A DNA stretch of 64,000 nucleotides, from positions 3,534,001 to 3,598,000 of the forward strand of contig NZ_AP022579.1 of the NCBI RefSeq assembly GCF_010731295.1, written 5' to 3'. The notes below the pieces were generated by a model. It was not told the DNA's origin. It worked only from the letters and a program-made list of their open reading frames with translations, and made no database searches. Both the position numbers and the translations under genes were made by a program. Positions 19,876 through 28,556 of the stretch are shown here, piece by piece. The stretch is from Mycolicibacterium boenickei (lineage in GTDB: Bacteria; Actinomycetota; Actinomycetes; Mycobacteriales; Mycobacteriaceae). The stretch's first letter is position 1, and each line of letters opens with the position of its first letter.

Positions 19876-20258
19876 GCGCGACCGACGAGGCCGTCGCGAT
19901 GGCGACCGTGGCCGCCCAGGCGGCCGCGGCCAAGCTGGCCGACGATGTGGTGGTCATCGACGTGTCGGGCCAGTTGGTGATCACCGACTGCTTCGTGATC
20001 GCATCAGCCTCCAACGAGCGACAGGTCAACGCGATCGTCGACGAGGTCGAGGAGAAGATGCGGCTGGCCGGGTACAAGCCGGCGCGCCGCGAAGGGACCC
20101 GCGAGGGACGCTGGACGCTGCTCGATTACGTCGACATCGTGGTGCACATCCAGCACCAGGACGAGCGGGAGTTCTACGCGCTGGAGCGGTTGTGGCGGGA
20201 TTGCCCGACGATTCCGGTCGAGCTGGACAAGCCGGCGGACTCCGAGTTGCCGGAATGA
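19872..20258 (+). CDS. rsfS: Ribosomal silencing factor RsfS
   Basis: Binds L14 and blocks subunit joining when nutrients are scarce. The 128-residue DUF143 protein has the conserved [19 protein letters not shown] block near residue 25 and the R-E-G-R-W-x-L-L-D-Y-x-D motif. The start overlaps the nadD stop by 4 bp. The nadD-rsfS pairing is very widespread in bacteria and supports both calls. Confidence 0.95.
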   Translation: MSATDEAVAMATVAAQAAAAKLADDVVVIDVSGQLVITDCFVIASASNERQVNAIVDEVEEKMRLAGYKPARREGTREGRWTLLDYVDIVVHIQHQDEREFYALERLWRDCPTIPVELDKPADSELPE

Positions 20259-20265
20259 GGGCGCG

Positions 20266-20940
20266 ATGAAGGTCCGTCGGCTCGTGCTGTTGCGGCACGG
20301 CCAGACCGAGTACAACGCGGGCAGCCGGATGCAGGGGCAGCTGGACACCGAGCTGTCCGACCTCGGACGTGACCAGGCCGCCGCGGCCGCCGAGGTGCTG
20401 GCCAAGCGTCAGCCGCTGCTGATCGTGTCCTCGGACCTCAAGCGTGCCCTCGACACCGCGGTGACGCTCGGTGACCGTGCCGGGATCGCGGTGCAGGTGG
20501 ACAAGCGGTTGCGGGAGACGCATCTGGGGGACTGGCAGGGGCTGACCCACCTGGAAGTGGACACGATGGCACCGGGCGCACGGGTGGCCTGGCGTGAGGA
20601 CGCCCGGTGGGCCCCGCACGGCGGTGAGAGTCGTGTCGACGTGGCCGACCGCAGCGTTCCGGTGGTTGCCGAACTTGTTGCCGGACAACCGGAGTGGGGC
20701 CTGGATGGCTCGGACCGCCCTGTCGTGCTGGTGGCCCACGGTGGGCTGATCGCGGCGCTCACGGCCGGCCTGCTCGGTCTGCCGGTGGACAACTGGCCGG
20801 TGCTCGGCGGCATGGGCAACGCCAGTTGGGTTCAGCTGTCCGGACATTCGCCGGAATCCGCGGAAGACGATTTCGACTCCATCCGCTGGCGGCTCGATGT
20901 CTGGAATGCGTCGGCGCAGGTGGCCAACGATGTCCTCTGA
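20266..20940 (+). CDS. gpgP: Glucosyl-3-phosphoglycerate phosphatase
   Basis: Histidine-phosphatase-superfamily enzyme of 224 residues, orthologous by position and sequence to Rv2419c. It dephosphorylates glucosyl-3-phosphoglycerate to glucosylglycerate, an early step of methylglucose lipopolysaccharide synthesis. The catalytic RHG motif includes H11 ([10 protein letters not shown]), the acid lies in RETHLGDW, and the second histidine is H158 (LVAHGG). The gene starts 7 bases after rsfS and overlaps octT by 11 bases. Confidence 0.92.
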   Translation: MKVRRLVLLRHGQTEYNAGSRMQGQLDTELSDLGRDQAAAAAEVLAKRQPLLIVSSDLKRALDTAVTLGDRAGIAVQVDKRLRETHLGDWQGLTHLEVDTMAPGARVAWREDARWAPHGGESRVDVADRSVPVVAELVAGQPEWGLDGSDRPVVLVAHGGLIAALTAGLLGLPVDNWPVLGGMGNASWVQLSGHSPESAEDDFDSIRWRLDVWNASAQVANDVL

Positions 20941-21682
20941 CCACCCGCCCACCGAACCGCGTCGCACCCTGCTGGTGTTCTGCGACTCGCTCTCCTATTT
21001 CGGCCCGACCGGCGGTCTGCCATCCGACGATCCACGCATCTGGCCCAATATCGTGGCCCAGCAACTGGGTTGGGATGTCGAGCTCATCGGCCGGATCGGT
21101 TGGACCACCCGCGACGTCTGGTGGGCCGCCACCCAGGATCCGCGGTCCTGGGCGGCCTTGCCGCGGGCCGGTGCGGTCATCTTCGCCACCAGCGGCATGG
21201 ATTCGCTGCCCTCGCCGCTGCCGACGGCGCTGCGCGAGTTGATCCGGTATGTGCGTCCGGCCTGGCTGCGCCGGTGGGCGCGGGACGGCTACGGCTGGGT
21301 GCAGCCGCGGTTGTCGCCGATCGCCAGATCGGCACTGCCCCCGCATCTGACGGTCGAATACCTAGAGATGACGCGCAACGCCATCGATTTCAACCGCCCG
21401 GGCATTCCGGTGGTGGCCTCTTTGCCGTCGGTGCACATCGCCGACACCTACGGCAAGGCCCACCACGGGCGTGAGCCCACGGTCACGGCGATCACGGCCT
21501 GGGCCCAGGAACATGATGTGCCGCTGGTGGACCTCAAAGCCGCGGTGGCCGACGAGGTGCTCAGCGGACGGGGCAACCCCGACGGCATCCACTGGAACTT
21601 CGACGCTCACCGGGCGGTGGCCGAGCTCATGCTCAAGGGCCTGGCCGATGCCGGTGTGCCACAACTGGATTCCACCGACTGA
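20930..21682 (+). CDS. octT: SGNH hydrolase, diglucosylglycerate octanoyltransferase-like
   Basis: A 250-residue SGNH/GDSL-fold protein from ATG 20930. The catalytic serine is S20 (FCDSLSYFG), and the C-terminal D-x-x-H lies in [12 protein letters not shown]. Position next to gpgP matches Rv2418c, characterised as OctT, which octanoylates the early diglucosylglycerate intermediate of methylglucose lipopolysaccharide. The reaction is carried over from that homologue. The 11-bp overlap with gpgP argues for coupled expression of the two pathway steps. Confidence 0.85.
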   Translation: MSSDHPPTEPRRTLLVFCDSLSYFGPTGGLPSDDPRIWPNIVAQQLGWDVELIGRIGWTTRDVWWAATQDPRSWAALPRAGAVIFATSGMDSLPSPLPTALRELIRYVRPAWLRRWARDGYGWVQPRLSPIARSALPPHLTVEYLEMTRNAIDFNRPGIPVVASLPSVHIADTYGKAHHGREPTVTAITAWAQEHDVPLVDLKAAVADEVLSGRGNPDGIHWNFDAHRAVAELMLKGLADAGVPQLDSTD

Positions 21683-21684
21683 CG

Positions 21685-22524
21685 ATGGCGGTCATGGTGG
21701 TGACCGACTCGACGGCGCGGTTGGGGCCCGAGTTGTGCGAGCAGTGGGGAATTCGGCTGGTGCCGTTGCACATCCTCGACGATGGCAATGACTGGCGCGA
21801 TGGTGTCGATCCGGTGCCTCCGGCCATTCACGATCGGCCCCGGGTGACCACCTCGGGCGCGTCGCCGGCCGACCTCGCCGAGACCTACCGGCAGGCGCTG
21901 GCCGACAGCGGCGGCGACGGCGTTGTCGCAGTGCATATCTCGGCCGCCCTCTCCAGTACCTACAGCACGGCTGCGTCCGTGGCCCGCGAGATCGGACAGG
22001 CCGTGCGGGTGGTGAACTCCCGTGCGGCAGCGATGGGGGTGGGCTTCGTGGCCCTTGCCGCCGCCGAGGCGGCCCGCCGGGGAGATTCGCTGGACGCCGT
22101 CGAGGCGGCCGCCCGGGCCGCGATACCGCGCGGGCAGGCGTTCATCGTCGTGCACCGGCTCGACAACCTGCGGCGCAGTGGCCGCATCGGTGCGGCGGCG
22201 TCGTGGCTGGGCACCGCCCTGTCTCTCAAACCGCTGCTGCGTCTCGACGTCGACGGCCGGCTGGTGCTCTCACAACGCATCCGGACGATATCGAAAGCAC
22301 ATGCGGCACTTGTCGATCAGATCGCCGATGCGGCGGGGGACCGGGCCGTGCATGTGGTCGTGCACCACGTCGACAACCCGGACGGGGCCGACGAGATCGC
22401 CGCGGCGCTCACCGACCGGCTGCCGAACCTGCGTTCCCTGTCGGTGACCGACATGGGTGCGGTGCTCGCGGTGCACGTCGGCGGCGGTGCGGTCGGTGCG
22501 TGCATCACCGTGGAAGACGCATAG
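21685..22524 (+). CDS. DegV-family fatty-acid-binding protein
   Basis: A 279-residue DegV/FakB-type protein. It begins AVMVVTDSTARLGPEL and has the conserved TSGASPADLAETY and VHISAALSSTYSTA segments that line the fatty-acid pocket in structures of this family. FakB proteins present fatty acids to a kinase, but a FakA partner is not in this window. It starts 2 bases after octT, so it probably belongs to the same operon, corresponding to Rv2417c. Confidence 0.9.
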   Translation: MAVMVVTDSTARLGPELCEQWGIRLVPLHILDDGNDWRDGVDPVPPAIHDRPRVTTSGASPADLAETYRQALADSGGDGVVAVHISAALSSTYSTAASVAREIGQAVRVVNSRAAAMGVGFVALAAAEAARRGDSLDAVEAAARAAIPRGQAFIVVHRLDNLRRSGRIGAAASWLGTALSLKPLLRLDVDGRLVLSQRIRTISKAHAALVDQIADAAGDRAVHVVVHHVDNPDGADEIAAALTDRLPNLRSLSVTDMGAVLAVHVGGGAVGACITVEDA

Positions 22525-22546
22525 CGGGTTCGCTGCTCGCCGACGC

Positions 22547-22603
22547 CGCTTTCTACCTCAGACTTGTGTCTCGGCGGCGAGCGCGGCCGACAGGTAGAAA
22601 GCG
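22547..22603. terminator. Inverted repeat between convergent degV and DapB-like gene
   Basis: Perfect 12-bp arms CGCTTTCTACCT (22547-22558) and AGGTAGAAAGCG (22592-22603) enclose a GC-rich 33-base loop. They lie in the 98-base gap between two convergent genes, consistent with a bidirectional terminator. Confidence 0.6.
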
Positions 22604-22622
22604 ACGCAGAGGTAGTGCTGAA

Positions 22623-23675
22623 CTAGCCGGCGAACCGTCCGGTGATCGGCGGCAGATCCTTGAGCGTGAGAATTCCGGGTGCGGCGGCCACCACGGCGGG
22701 CACCGCGTTGGTGACCGGCAGCGCGGTGTAGATCATGCCGAGCCCGTTGAGGCTGACCTCGCTCCAATCCTTCGACGGCAGGCAGTACACGACGGTGCGC
22801 ATGTTGGGCACGCCGAACACCTGGATCACGTGACCGTGCGCCACCGGCTTCGGAGGAGTGACGTGGTTGCCCATGATCCAGTTGAATCCGACGCTGACCA
22901 CGTTCTTGTCGCCCACCCAGCCGCGGTGGTAGCCGTACACGCTGGCCACGGTGCCCTTGGGGATCTGCATGAAACCCAGATCGGAATCATCGGTGGCGGG
23001 GGTGAACGTGACGTCGAAAGTGATCTTGTCGAGCTTGGCTCCGATGGCGTCGGCCATCATCGCCGCCGACTCGGCGAACACCTCGCTCTCGAGACGGACA
23101 CTCTCGGCCAGTCCGGGTGTCTCCGGGTCCTTGCCGAAGCCCATCGCGGCCATGGTTCCCGCCGATTCGTAGACGCCGCAGTCGACCGACTCGGTGATCC
23201 GGATTTCGTCGACGCTCTCGCACGCGCTGGACAGCACCATGCCCATCATGTTGGTCAGCCCGGGGTGCGCGCCGCTGCCGAAGATCGTGGAATTACCTGC
23301 CTCGCATGCCTTCTGGATACGTGCCAGGTCTTCGGGGGTCTGCTTGCCGCCGGTGATCCAGGCGGCGGTGGAACACACGTTGACACCGGATTCCAGCAGG
23401 CGAACCAGTTCGTCGACGCTGGGCCAGATCGGGTTGTAGCAGCACGCGTCGGGCTTGAGCGCGATCAGTTCGTCGATGTCGTTGGTGGCCTTGATACCGG
23501 TCGGTTCGGGCCAGCCGGCCAGCTCGGCGGCGTCCACTCCGACCTTCTCGGCGCCGTACGCATACACGCCCACCAGTTCCATGTCGTCACGGGCGATGAT
23601 CGCGTGCAGCGAGCGTCGTCCGATGTTTCCGGTGGTCCATTGGATGACCCGGATCGGCTTGTCCGCTGTGGTCAT
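22623..23675 (-). CDS. DapB-N-like NAD(P)H-dependent dehydrogenase
   Basis: A 350-residue oxidoreductase from ATG 23675, preceded by a clear GAGGAGG. The N-terminal Rossmann motif is VIQWTTGNIGRRSL. The architecture is that of the dihydrodipicolinate-reductase-N / 2,4-diaminopentanoate-dehydrogenase-like family, which is greatly expanded in mycobacteria. The long upstream extension of this frame is not coding. The substrate is unknown. An 11-bp half-site identical to half of the TetR operator lies 32 bp upstream. Confidence 0.88.
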   Translation of the reverse strand: MTTADKPIRVIQWTTGNIGRRSLHAIIARDDMELVGVYAYGAEKVGVDAAELAGWPEPTGIKATNDIDELIALKPDACCYNPIWPSVDELVRLLESGVNVCSTAAWITGGKQTPEDLARIQKACEAGNSTIFGSGAHPGLTNMMGMVLSSACESVDEIRITESVDCGVYESAGTMAAMGFGKDPETPGLAESVRLESEVFAESAAMMADAIGAKLDKITFDVTFTPATDDSDLGFMQIPKGTVASVYGYHRGWVGDKNVVSVGFNWIMGNHVTPPKPVAHGHVIQVFGVPNMRTVVYCLPSKDWSEVSLNGLGMIYTALPVTNAVPAVVAAAPGILTLKDLPPITGRFAG

Positions 23676-23831
23676 ATCGCCTCCTCGCTGAGCCCTGCGC
23701 TGGACTCTAGACACTATCGGTGAGTTGTTCACCACCGGCACCGGTCCCTCGTGGCGGCAGGCACACCGGAGTCGCACAATCGAATTACGGGGCACGCTCG
23801 CCCCGGCGAAGCCATGAATCGAGGTCAGATC

Positions 23832-24620
23832 ATGGACATGCTCTACCTGCTCGCGTCGGTGGGTGCCGGCGGCGTCGCCCTGATCTGGCTCGGTATGAGC
23901 AACATCCGCGTCGTCAGACAGTACGAACGAGGCGTGGTATTCCGGTTCGGCCGGGTCCGCGACCACGTCAGGCAACCCGGCCTGACGATGCTCATCCCCG
24001 TCGCGGACCGGCTGCAGAAGGTCAACATGCAGATCATCACGATGCCGGTACCGGCGCAGGACGGCATCACCCGCGACAACGTCACCGTGCGGGTCGATGC
24101 GGTGATCTATTTCAGGGTGCTCGACCCGGTGCGGGCCGTGGTCGACGTCCAGGACTACATGTCGGCGATCGGTCAGGTGGCGCAGACCTCGCTGCGGTCG
24201 ATCATCGGCAAGAGCAATCTCGACGACCTGCTGTCGAACCGGGAGCACCTCAATCAGGGCCTCGAACTGCTCATCGACAACCCGGCCGTGGGCTGGGGAA
24301 TCCACATCGACCGCGTCGAGATCAAAGACGTCGTGCTGCCGGATTCGATGAAGCGGTCCATCGCGCGTCAGGCCGAGGCAGAGCGGGAACGGCGGGCCCG
24401 GGTCATCACCGCCGACGGCGAACTGCAGGCGTCCGAAAAGCTCGCCGCGGCCGCCGATGTGATGGCCGCCGACCCGGCCGCCCTGCAGTTGCGGCTGCTG
24501 GAGACCGTCGTCGAAGTGGCCGCGGAGAAAAACTCCACCCTGGTGCTGCCGTTCCCGGTGGAGCTGCTGCGCTATCTGGAACGCGCCACGCCTCAGTCCT
24601 CCACCCAGGTCGTCGGGTAG
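23832..24620 (+). CDS. SPFH/stomatin-family (slipin) membrane protein
   Basis: Probable membrane-microdomain scaffold of about 262 residues. One N-terminal membrane segment (residues 3-22) precedes the SPFH core, which contains VVRQYERGVVFRFGRVRDHV and QVAQTSLRSIIG. A charged coiled-coil stretch with RQAEAERERRARVI follows, then a short C-terminal tail. The ATG at 23832 sits 6 bases after GAGGT; an in-frame ATG at 23814 is an alternative with a weaker site. The last codons lie in a 59-bp direct repeat whose second copy is 1414 bp downstream, so the 3' end is the edge of an inserted island. Confidence 0.9.
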   Translation: MDMLYLLASVGAGGVALIWLGMSNIRVVRQYERGVVFRFGRVRDHVRQPGLTMLIPVADRLQKVNMQIITMPVPAQDGITRDNVTVRVDAVIYFRVLDPVRAVVDVQDYMSAIGQVAQTSLRSIIGKSNLDDLLSNREHLNQGLELLIDNPAVGWGIHIDRVEIKDVVLPDSMKRSIARQAEAERERRARVITADGELQASEKLAAAADVMAADPAALQLRLLETVVEVAAEKNSTLVLPFPVELLRYLERATPQSSTQVVG

Positions 24621-24665
24621 TAGTCCACAGCGCGAGATTCATCCACAGCCCGCCGGTGTAGACGG
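24607..24665 (+). repeat. Island-flanking direct repeat, left copy
   Basis: Matches 26021-26079 at 53 of 59 positions, with an uninterrupted 37-bp identity (24620-24656 = 26034-26070). It spans the slipin 3' end and stop codon. Inside are two DnaA-box-like nonamers, TAGTCCACA (24621-24629) and TCATCCACA (24639-24647). Confidence 0.9.
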
Positions 24666-24690
24666 CTGTGCGCGTGGCCGTGCTGTCCTG

Positions 24691-24726
24691 TTGTTACTGC
24701 CGCGAGACTTGTTACTGCCGCGAGAC
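24691..24726. repeat. 18-bp tandem duplication
   Basis: Two exact adjacent copies of TTGTTACTGCCGCGAGAC lie at 24691-24708 and 24709-24726. They sit two bases from the stop codon of the island gene, at the left edge of the island. Confidence 0.9.
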
Positions 24727-24728
24727 CA

Positions 24729-25826
24729 TCAACTCGTCGTTGGCCGCTCATCGATCTGTGCTAGCCGCGCAAGGAATGCGGGAGAAGAATCCTCCCCGGG
24801 ATACTCACGAAACGCCGTCAACGTTCTTCGCTGAACCCCCATCGAACGTTCCAGAGAGTCTAGTGCCGCGAGCGGATCGCAACCAGCCTTGCGTGGTGTG
24901 GTGCGCCGGAGAAAGCTCACCCCGTAACCCAGGTCGGAACCGAACTCGCTTTCAGGGATCTTCACCCCAGATGGCATGAGGTAGACCGCACAATTACGGA
25001 TCGTCTCTATCAGTTGTGCGCGCATCTTCGAATCATGAGGGTCTGAATCCTCCGTCGCCACGGCAATATTCCTGAACTTCCGATCCATGAATCCCATCAA
25101 GCCCATCGGTCCCATATCTACTAGCCGGGCATACTGCATATCCCAGGCCGCGGCCCACGCTTTGTCGGCCAACTCATCGGGCGTCTCGTTGCCGCCAATA
25201 TGGAATATCCCTCTTGCCTCGGCCTGTTTCTTCTTGTCTAGCAACGTATAGGCAGCAAGCGCGCTCTCATACGCGAGCTGATACCCGAATTCGTTCATCA
25301 TCCAGTCGACATATTGATTGAATGCCCATTCTCCTCCATCTTTTCCGCGGCGCTTCTTTTCTTTGAAAAGACTGCACAGTCGCAGCATCGGAGCGTAGCT
25401 CGCGAGGATGGCGTAAAGCGGATGTCGATCTTTCTCTGGTAGCGGAACGCCTTGTCTCCACTTCTTGTCGCGCTCGACAGGGGGATGGCGATGTCCGAAC
25501 TCGTATGCCACACGATCCGGGTCCCAGCTGAGGACGCGATCCGTGGCCCATCGCACATAACGCGTATTCTTCGCATCGAACTCGCCTGTTCTCTTCCATG
25601 CGAGCTCTTCGATTCCCCATCCACTGCTGATATGGGTCCGGGAAAAGTACTTAGAATAGGGAAACCGTGTCAGCAACTCGTGAAGATCTGGACGGTACTT
25701 GCAGTTCTGGCCAAAATAGAACATCGCGATATGTAGACAGATGTTCTGATCAAGGACCAATAGGTCAGGCTCCTTGCTCTGAACGTTGTTTGAACCAAAG
25801 TAGCGGTATCGTCCTATGCGGGACAT
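24729..25826 (-). CDS. Island protein of unknown function, possible PIN-like nuclease
   Basis: 365 residues; I do not recognise the family. Codon choice and base composition differ from the neighbours, with many A/T-ending codons, which suggests transfer. Near the N-terminus a hydrophobic strand ends in LLVLDQN (D26, N28). Acidic residues E73/E74 lie in a helix (GIEELAW), D229 in AWDMQYARLVD, and D260/D262 directly after a strand in VATEDSD. This order of acidic residues resembles PIN-domain nucleases (first Asp, middle Glu, Asp, then an Asp after TxD). The central part is helical with a lysine-rich stretch (KEKKRRGKDGG). No signal peptide or membrane segment is seen. A GGAAGG tract precedes the ATG. 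It could be an orphan effector or defence nuclease; that is inference only. Confidence 0.6.
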   Translation of the reverse strand: MSRIGRYRYFGSNNVQSKEPDLLVLDQNICLHIAMFYFGQNCKYRPDLHELLTRFPYSKYFSRTHISSGWGIEELAWKRTGEFDAKNTRYVRWATDRVLSWDPDRVAYEFGHRHPPVERDKKWRQGVPLPEKDRHPLYAILASYAPMLRLCSLFKEKKRRGKDGGEWAFNQYVDWMMNEFGYQLAYESALAAYTLLDKKKQAEARGIFHIGGNETPDELADKAWAAAWDMQYARLVDMGPMGLMGFMDRKFRNIAVATEDSDPHDSKMRAQLIETIRNCAVYLMPSGVKIPESEFGSDLGYGVSFLRRTTPRKAGCDPLAALDSLERSMGVQRRTLTAFREYPGEDSSPAFLARLAQIDERPTTS

Positions 25827-26020
25827 CGGGTCTCAGCCTTCCGGGCAGTCATATTGCTTACCATAGATCCATCTTTGTCCACGTCAAATGAATTTCTTTC
25901 TGAGGTTTACCTGCGACCGTCGGAAATGACGATCGGTATGCGAGGTCAAGCTTCGATAACGTTAAAGCGGCGTATCCAAAGCGTGAACTGTGCCCGGCTG
26001 GCGCTCAAGTGCGTCTAGCC

Positions 26021-26079
26021 AGATCGTGGGGTGGTAGTCCACAGCGCGAGATTCATCCACAGCCCGCCGGCGCCGACGG
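26021..26079 (+). repeat. Island-flanking direct repeat, right copy
   Basis: Second copy of 24607-24665. Read in the slipin frame it gives a remnant C-terminus, SSQIVGW plus stop, where the live gene ends SSTQVVG. This copy therefore looks like the old 3' end of a slipin gene left beyond the insertion. The remaining bases up to comEA (26080-26124) hold no recognisable feature beyond the comEA leader. Confidence 0.85.
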
Positions 26080-26124
26080 TTCTGGAGCGGGGAATCGTCG
26101 TGTCCCGCACCTAACGTCGCGGGC

Positions 26125-26970
26125 ATGGGTACCGAATTGTCGGTGGAGCGGCTCCGTCGATTGGGTGGCAGCCGCCTCGGGGACGACCCCGAAGCCGAGG
26201 GAAAAAGCGATCCCGATCAGAACGCGACGTCCGAGAGCGCGCTGTCACGATGGTTGCCGGAAACCGCGCCGGGAGGCGGCCGGGGATGGCTGGCCGCCGC
26301 GCGCGCCGATCCCGGCCGGGCCGGGGCGCTGGCGCTGGCCGGGGTCGGCGTACTCGCGATCCTGGTTACCGTCTTCGCCCTGATCCGCCAGCAACCACCC
26401 CCGGTCACTTCGGCGAATCTTCCTCCGGTACAGATGGTTTCGTCGTCCACCCCGACTCCGTCAGCTGACGGGCCCGGCGGCCCGGTGGTGGTCAGCGTCG
26501 TCGGTCTGGTGCACAAACCGGGTCTGGTGACCCTGCAGTCCGGGGCGCGGATCGCCGACGCGCTGGAAGCCGCCGGCGGACCGCTCGACGGTGCCGACCT
26601 GATCGGGTTGAACATGGCGCGCCGGGTCGGTGACGGTGAGCAGATCGTGGTCGGCATCGAGGCGCCGCCAGGCCAACCGGCGACCATGGGCAGTTCGGTC
26701 GCCGGTGCTGCGCCGGCTTCGCCGTCGAGTGGAGCCCCGCAGACCGGCTCCTCGAAAGCCAAGCCCGGCGCAGCGTCGGGACCGATGGACCTCAACACCG
26801 CGACCGTCGAGGACCTCGACACGTTGCCCGGTGTCGGCCCGGTGACCGCCGCGGCGATCGTGGCGTGGCGGGATGCGCACGGCCGGTTCGACAGTGTCGA
26901 CCAGCTCGGTGACGTCGACGGGATCGGGCCGGCGCGGCTGGAGAAGCTGCGTGAGCTGGTCCGGGCGTGA
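26125..26970 (+). CDS. comEA: ComEA-like DNA-binding competence protein
   Basis: A 281-residue membrane-anchored DNA-binding protein. The N-terminal 65 residues are cytoplasmic. One membrane helix follows (about 67-87), then a Pro/Ser/Thr linker and an SLBB domain (about 118-175, with VVSVVGLVHKPGLVTLQSG). A second linker leads to a C-terminal helix-hairpin-helix pair from residue 216 (LNTATVEDLDTLPGVGP). In competent bacteria it holds incoming DNA at the surface. Transformation is not established for most mycobacteria. It is directly coupled to comEC. Confidence 0.93.
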   Translation: MGTELSVERLRRLGGSRLGDDPEAEGKSDPDQNATSESALSRWLPETAPGGGRGWLAAARADPGRAGALALAGVGVLAILVTVFALIRQQPPPVTSANLPPVQMVSSSTPTPSADGPGGPVVVSVVGLVHKPGLVTLQSGARIADALEAAGGPLDGADLIGLNMARRVGDGEQIVVGIEAPPGQPATMGSSVAGAAPASPSSGAPQTGSSKAKPGAASGPMDLNTATVEDLDTLPGVGPVTAAAIVAWRDAHGRFDSVDQLGDVDGIGPARLEKLRELVRA

Positions 26971-28543
26971 CCGTCAGGGCGGGGGCGGTGGTGCCGGCCC
27001 GATCGGCGATGCGTGGGCCGAGGGGCAGTCCCTGGATCTACGAATCGTTCCCGCGGCCCTGACTGCGTGGTCGGTGTCGGCGGCGGGGATCGTTTGGCAC
27101 CCCGGTGCCGCGGTGATGGTGGGCCTCGGCGCCGTCGGGGTGACCTGGCTGGCCGCGCGATGGGGTGCCGTGCCTGACGTGGCGGACCACCGTCCGGTCG
27201 CGGCCGCGGTGCTGGCCGTCGCGGCGGTGGCCGCCGGGTTCGCGATGGCGGTCGGACTACGGGTGCATCAGGTCGAACATCATCCGATCGGTCGGTTCTA
27301 CGGCAACGCCGCGACGGTAGTGGTGGTGCCCGGCGAGACCCCGCGGCCGATCAATGGTGGCCGGTTGATGTTCCGCGCCACGTTGCGTGAGGTCGATCGG
27401 GTCCCGATGTCGGGCCGGGTGCTGGTGTTCGCGCCGGCCGCTTTCGGTCGGGCCGGTCCCGGGACGCCGGTGCGCTTTCGCGTCACCGTGAACCGCCCGG
27501 ACCGCAACGATCTGAGTGTGGCCGTGTTGGCGGCGTCGGGTCAGCCGTCGCTGGGGGAGGCCTCGGCGGTGCAACGGGTTGCGGCGCAGATCCGTTCGCG
27601 CTTCGCCGACGCGGCGCGTGCGGTGCTGCCCGCGGACCAGGCGGCCATGCTGCCTGCCCTGGTGCTCGGTGACACCTCGGCGGTCACCGGCACGACCACC
27701 GCGCAGTTTCGCACCGCGGGGCTGACGCATCTGACCGCGGTGTCGGGTGCGAACGTGACGATCGTGTGTGGCGCGCTGTTGCTGAGCGCCGTGCTGGTCG
27801 GGCCGCGGGTGGCGGTGTTGCTGGCCGGCGCCGGACTGGTCGGCTTCGTCATCGTGGTGCAGCCCTCGGCGAGCGTGCTGCGGGCCGCGGTGATGGGCGC
27901 GGTGACGTTACTGGCGGTGTTGACCCACCGGCGGCGGCAGGCGGTGCCCGCACTGGCCGCCAGCGTGATCGCGTTGATGATCGCCGCGCCCGAACTCGCG
28001 GTCGATGCCGGGTTCGCGTTGTCGGTGTGCGCCACCGCCGGCATCGTCGTCCTCGCGCCGGTGTGGGCGGGCCGGCTGCAGGACCGCGGGTGGCCGCGCC
28101 CGGTGGCGGCCGCCGTCAGCGTCGCGGTGGTGGCTCAGCTGGTCACCGCCCCGCTGGTGGCCGGGATCTCGGGCACCGTCAGCCTGGTGGCGGTGGCCGC
28201 CAATCTCGCAGTGGCTGGGGTAATTCCGCCGATCACCATCCTCGGCACGGCGGCCGCGGTGTGTGCGGGGATCGCGCCGGGCGGGGCACAGCTGCTGATC
28301 CGGTTCACCGGGCCCGAGCTGTGGTGGCTGTTGTCGGTGGCACGGTGGGCCTCGGAGCTGCCCGCGGCCGCGCTGCCGTCGCCCTCGGGGCTGGCCGGTG
28401 TGGTGTCGGTCGCCCTGGGTGGCGTGGCGTTGACGGTGCTGTGGCGGCTGCGCTGGGTGCGTCGCGGACTGGCCGTCTCGGTGTTCGGCTTGCTGGCCTG
28501 GGTGCTGGCGGGCCACGTGGTCGGAGCTGTCGGGTCGGCGTGA
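26951..28543 (+). CDS. comEC: ComEC/Rec2-like DNA channel protein
   Basis: Polytopic membrane protein, about 530 residues from a GTG at 26951 that overlaps comEA by 20 bp. The exact start is uncertain because no other start codon lies near the junction. The competence domain begins at about residue 195. It includes [14 protein letters not shown] and [16 protein letters not shown], the family signature, within roughly ten membrane helices. As in other mycobacteria, the C-terminal metallo-beta-lactamase domain of Bacillus ComEC is absent. It probably forms the DNA channel, if the system is active. Confidence 0.88.
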   Translation: MSWSGRDRQGGGGGAGPIGDAWAEGQSLDLRIVPAALTAWSVSAAGIVWHPGAAVMVGLGAVGVTWLAARWGAVPDVADHRPVAAAVLAVAAVAAGFAMAVGLRVHQVEHHPIGRFYGNAATVVVVPGETPRPINGGRLMFRATLREVDRVPMSGRVLVFAPAAFGRAGPGTPVRFRVTVNRPDRNDLSVAVLAASGQPSLGEASAVQRVAAQIRSRFADAARAVLPADQAAMLPALVLGDTSAVTGTTTAQFRTAGLTHLTAVSGANVTIVCGALLLSAVLVGPRVAVLLAGAGLVGFVIVVQPSASVLRAAVMGAVTLLAVLTHRRRQAVPALAASVIALMIAAPELAVDAGFALSVCATAGIVVLAPVWAGRLQDRGWPRPVAAAVSVAVVAQLVTAPLVAGISGTVSLVAVAANLAVAGVIPPITILGTAAAVCAGIAPGGAQLLIRFTGPELWWLLSVARWASELPAAALPSPSGLAGVVSVALGGVALTVLWRLRWVRRGLAVSVFGLLAWVLAGHVVGAVGSA

Positions 28544-28556
28544 CACGATCATCGGT

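Larger units (their letters stand above)
24657..26020. other. Small AT-richer island between slipin and comEA
   Basis: The segment lies between the two direct-repeat copies and is visibly lower in GC than its surroundings. It contains an 18-bp tandem duplication, one leftward gene (24729-25826) and about 200 bases of non-coding DNA upstream of that gene. In M. tuberculosis the corresponding interval between degV and comEA has no such gene. No integrase, transposase or inverted terminal repeats are visible. Insertion by recombination across the repeat, or a remnant of a larger element, is inferred. Confidence 0.65.

Noticed and set aside
22203..23723. 506-codon rightward frame across degV end and DapB-like gene
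   Set aside because: Crosses a terminator and runs antisense to a gene with a clear GAGGAGG and Rossmann motif.
24691..24726. Possible start of a CRISPR array
   Set aside because: Only two adjacent copies without spacers; it is a plain tandem duplication.
24607..26079. tRNA or transposon ends as the basis of the island boundaries
   Set aside because: The repeat has no tRNA fold, no inverted ends and no transposase nearby; it matches a slipin gene end instead.
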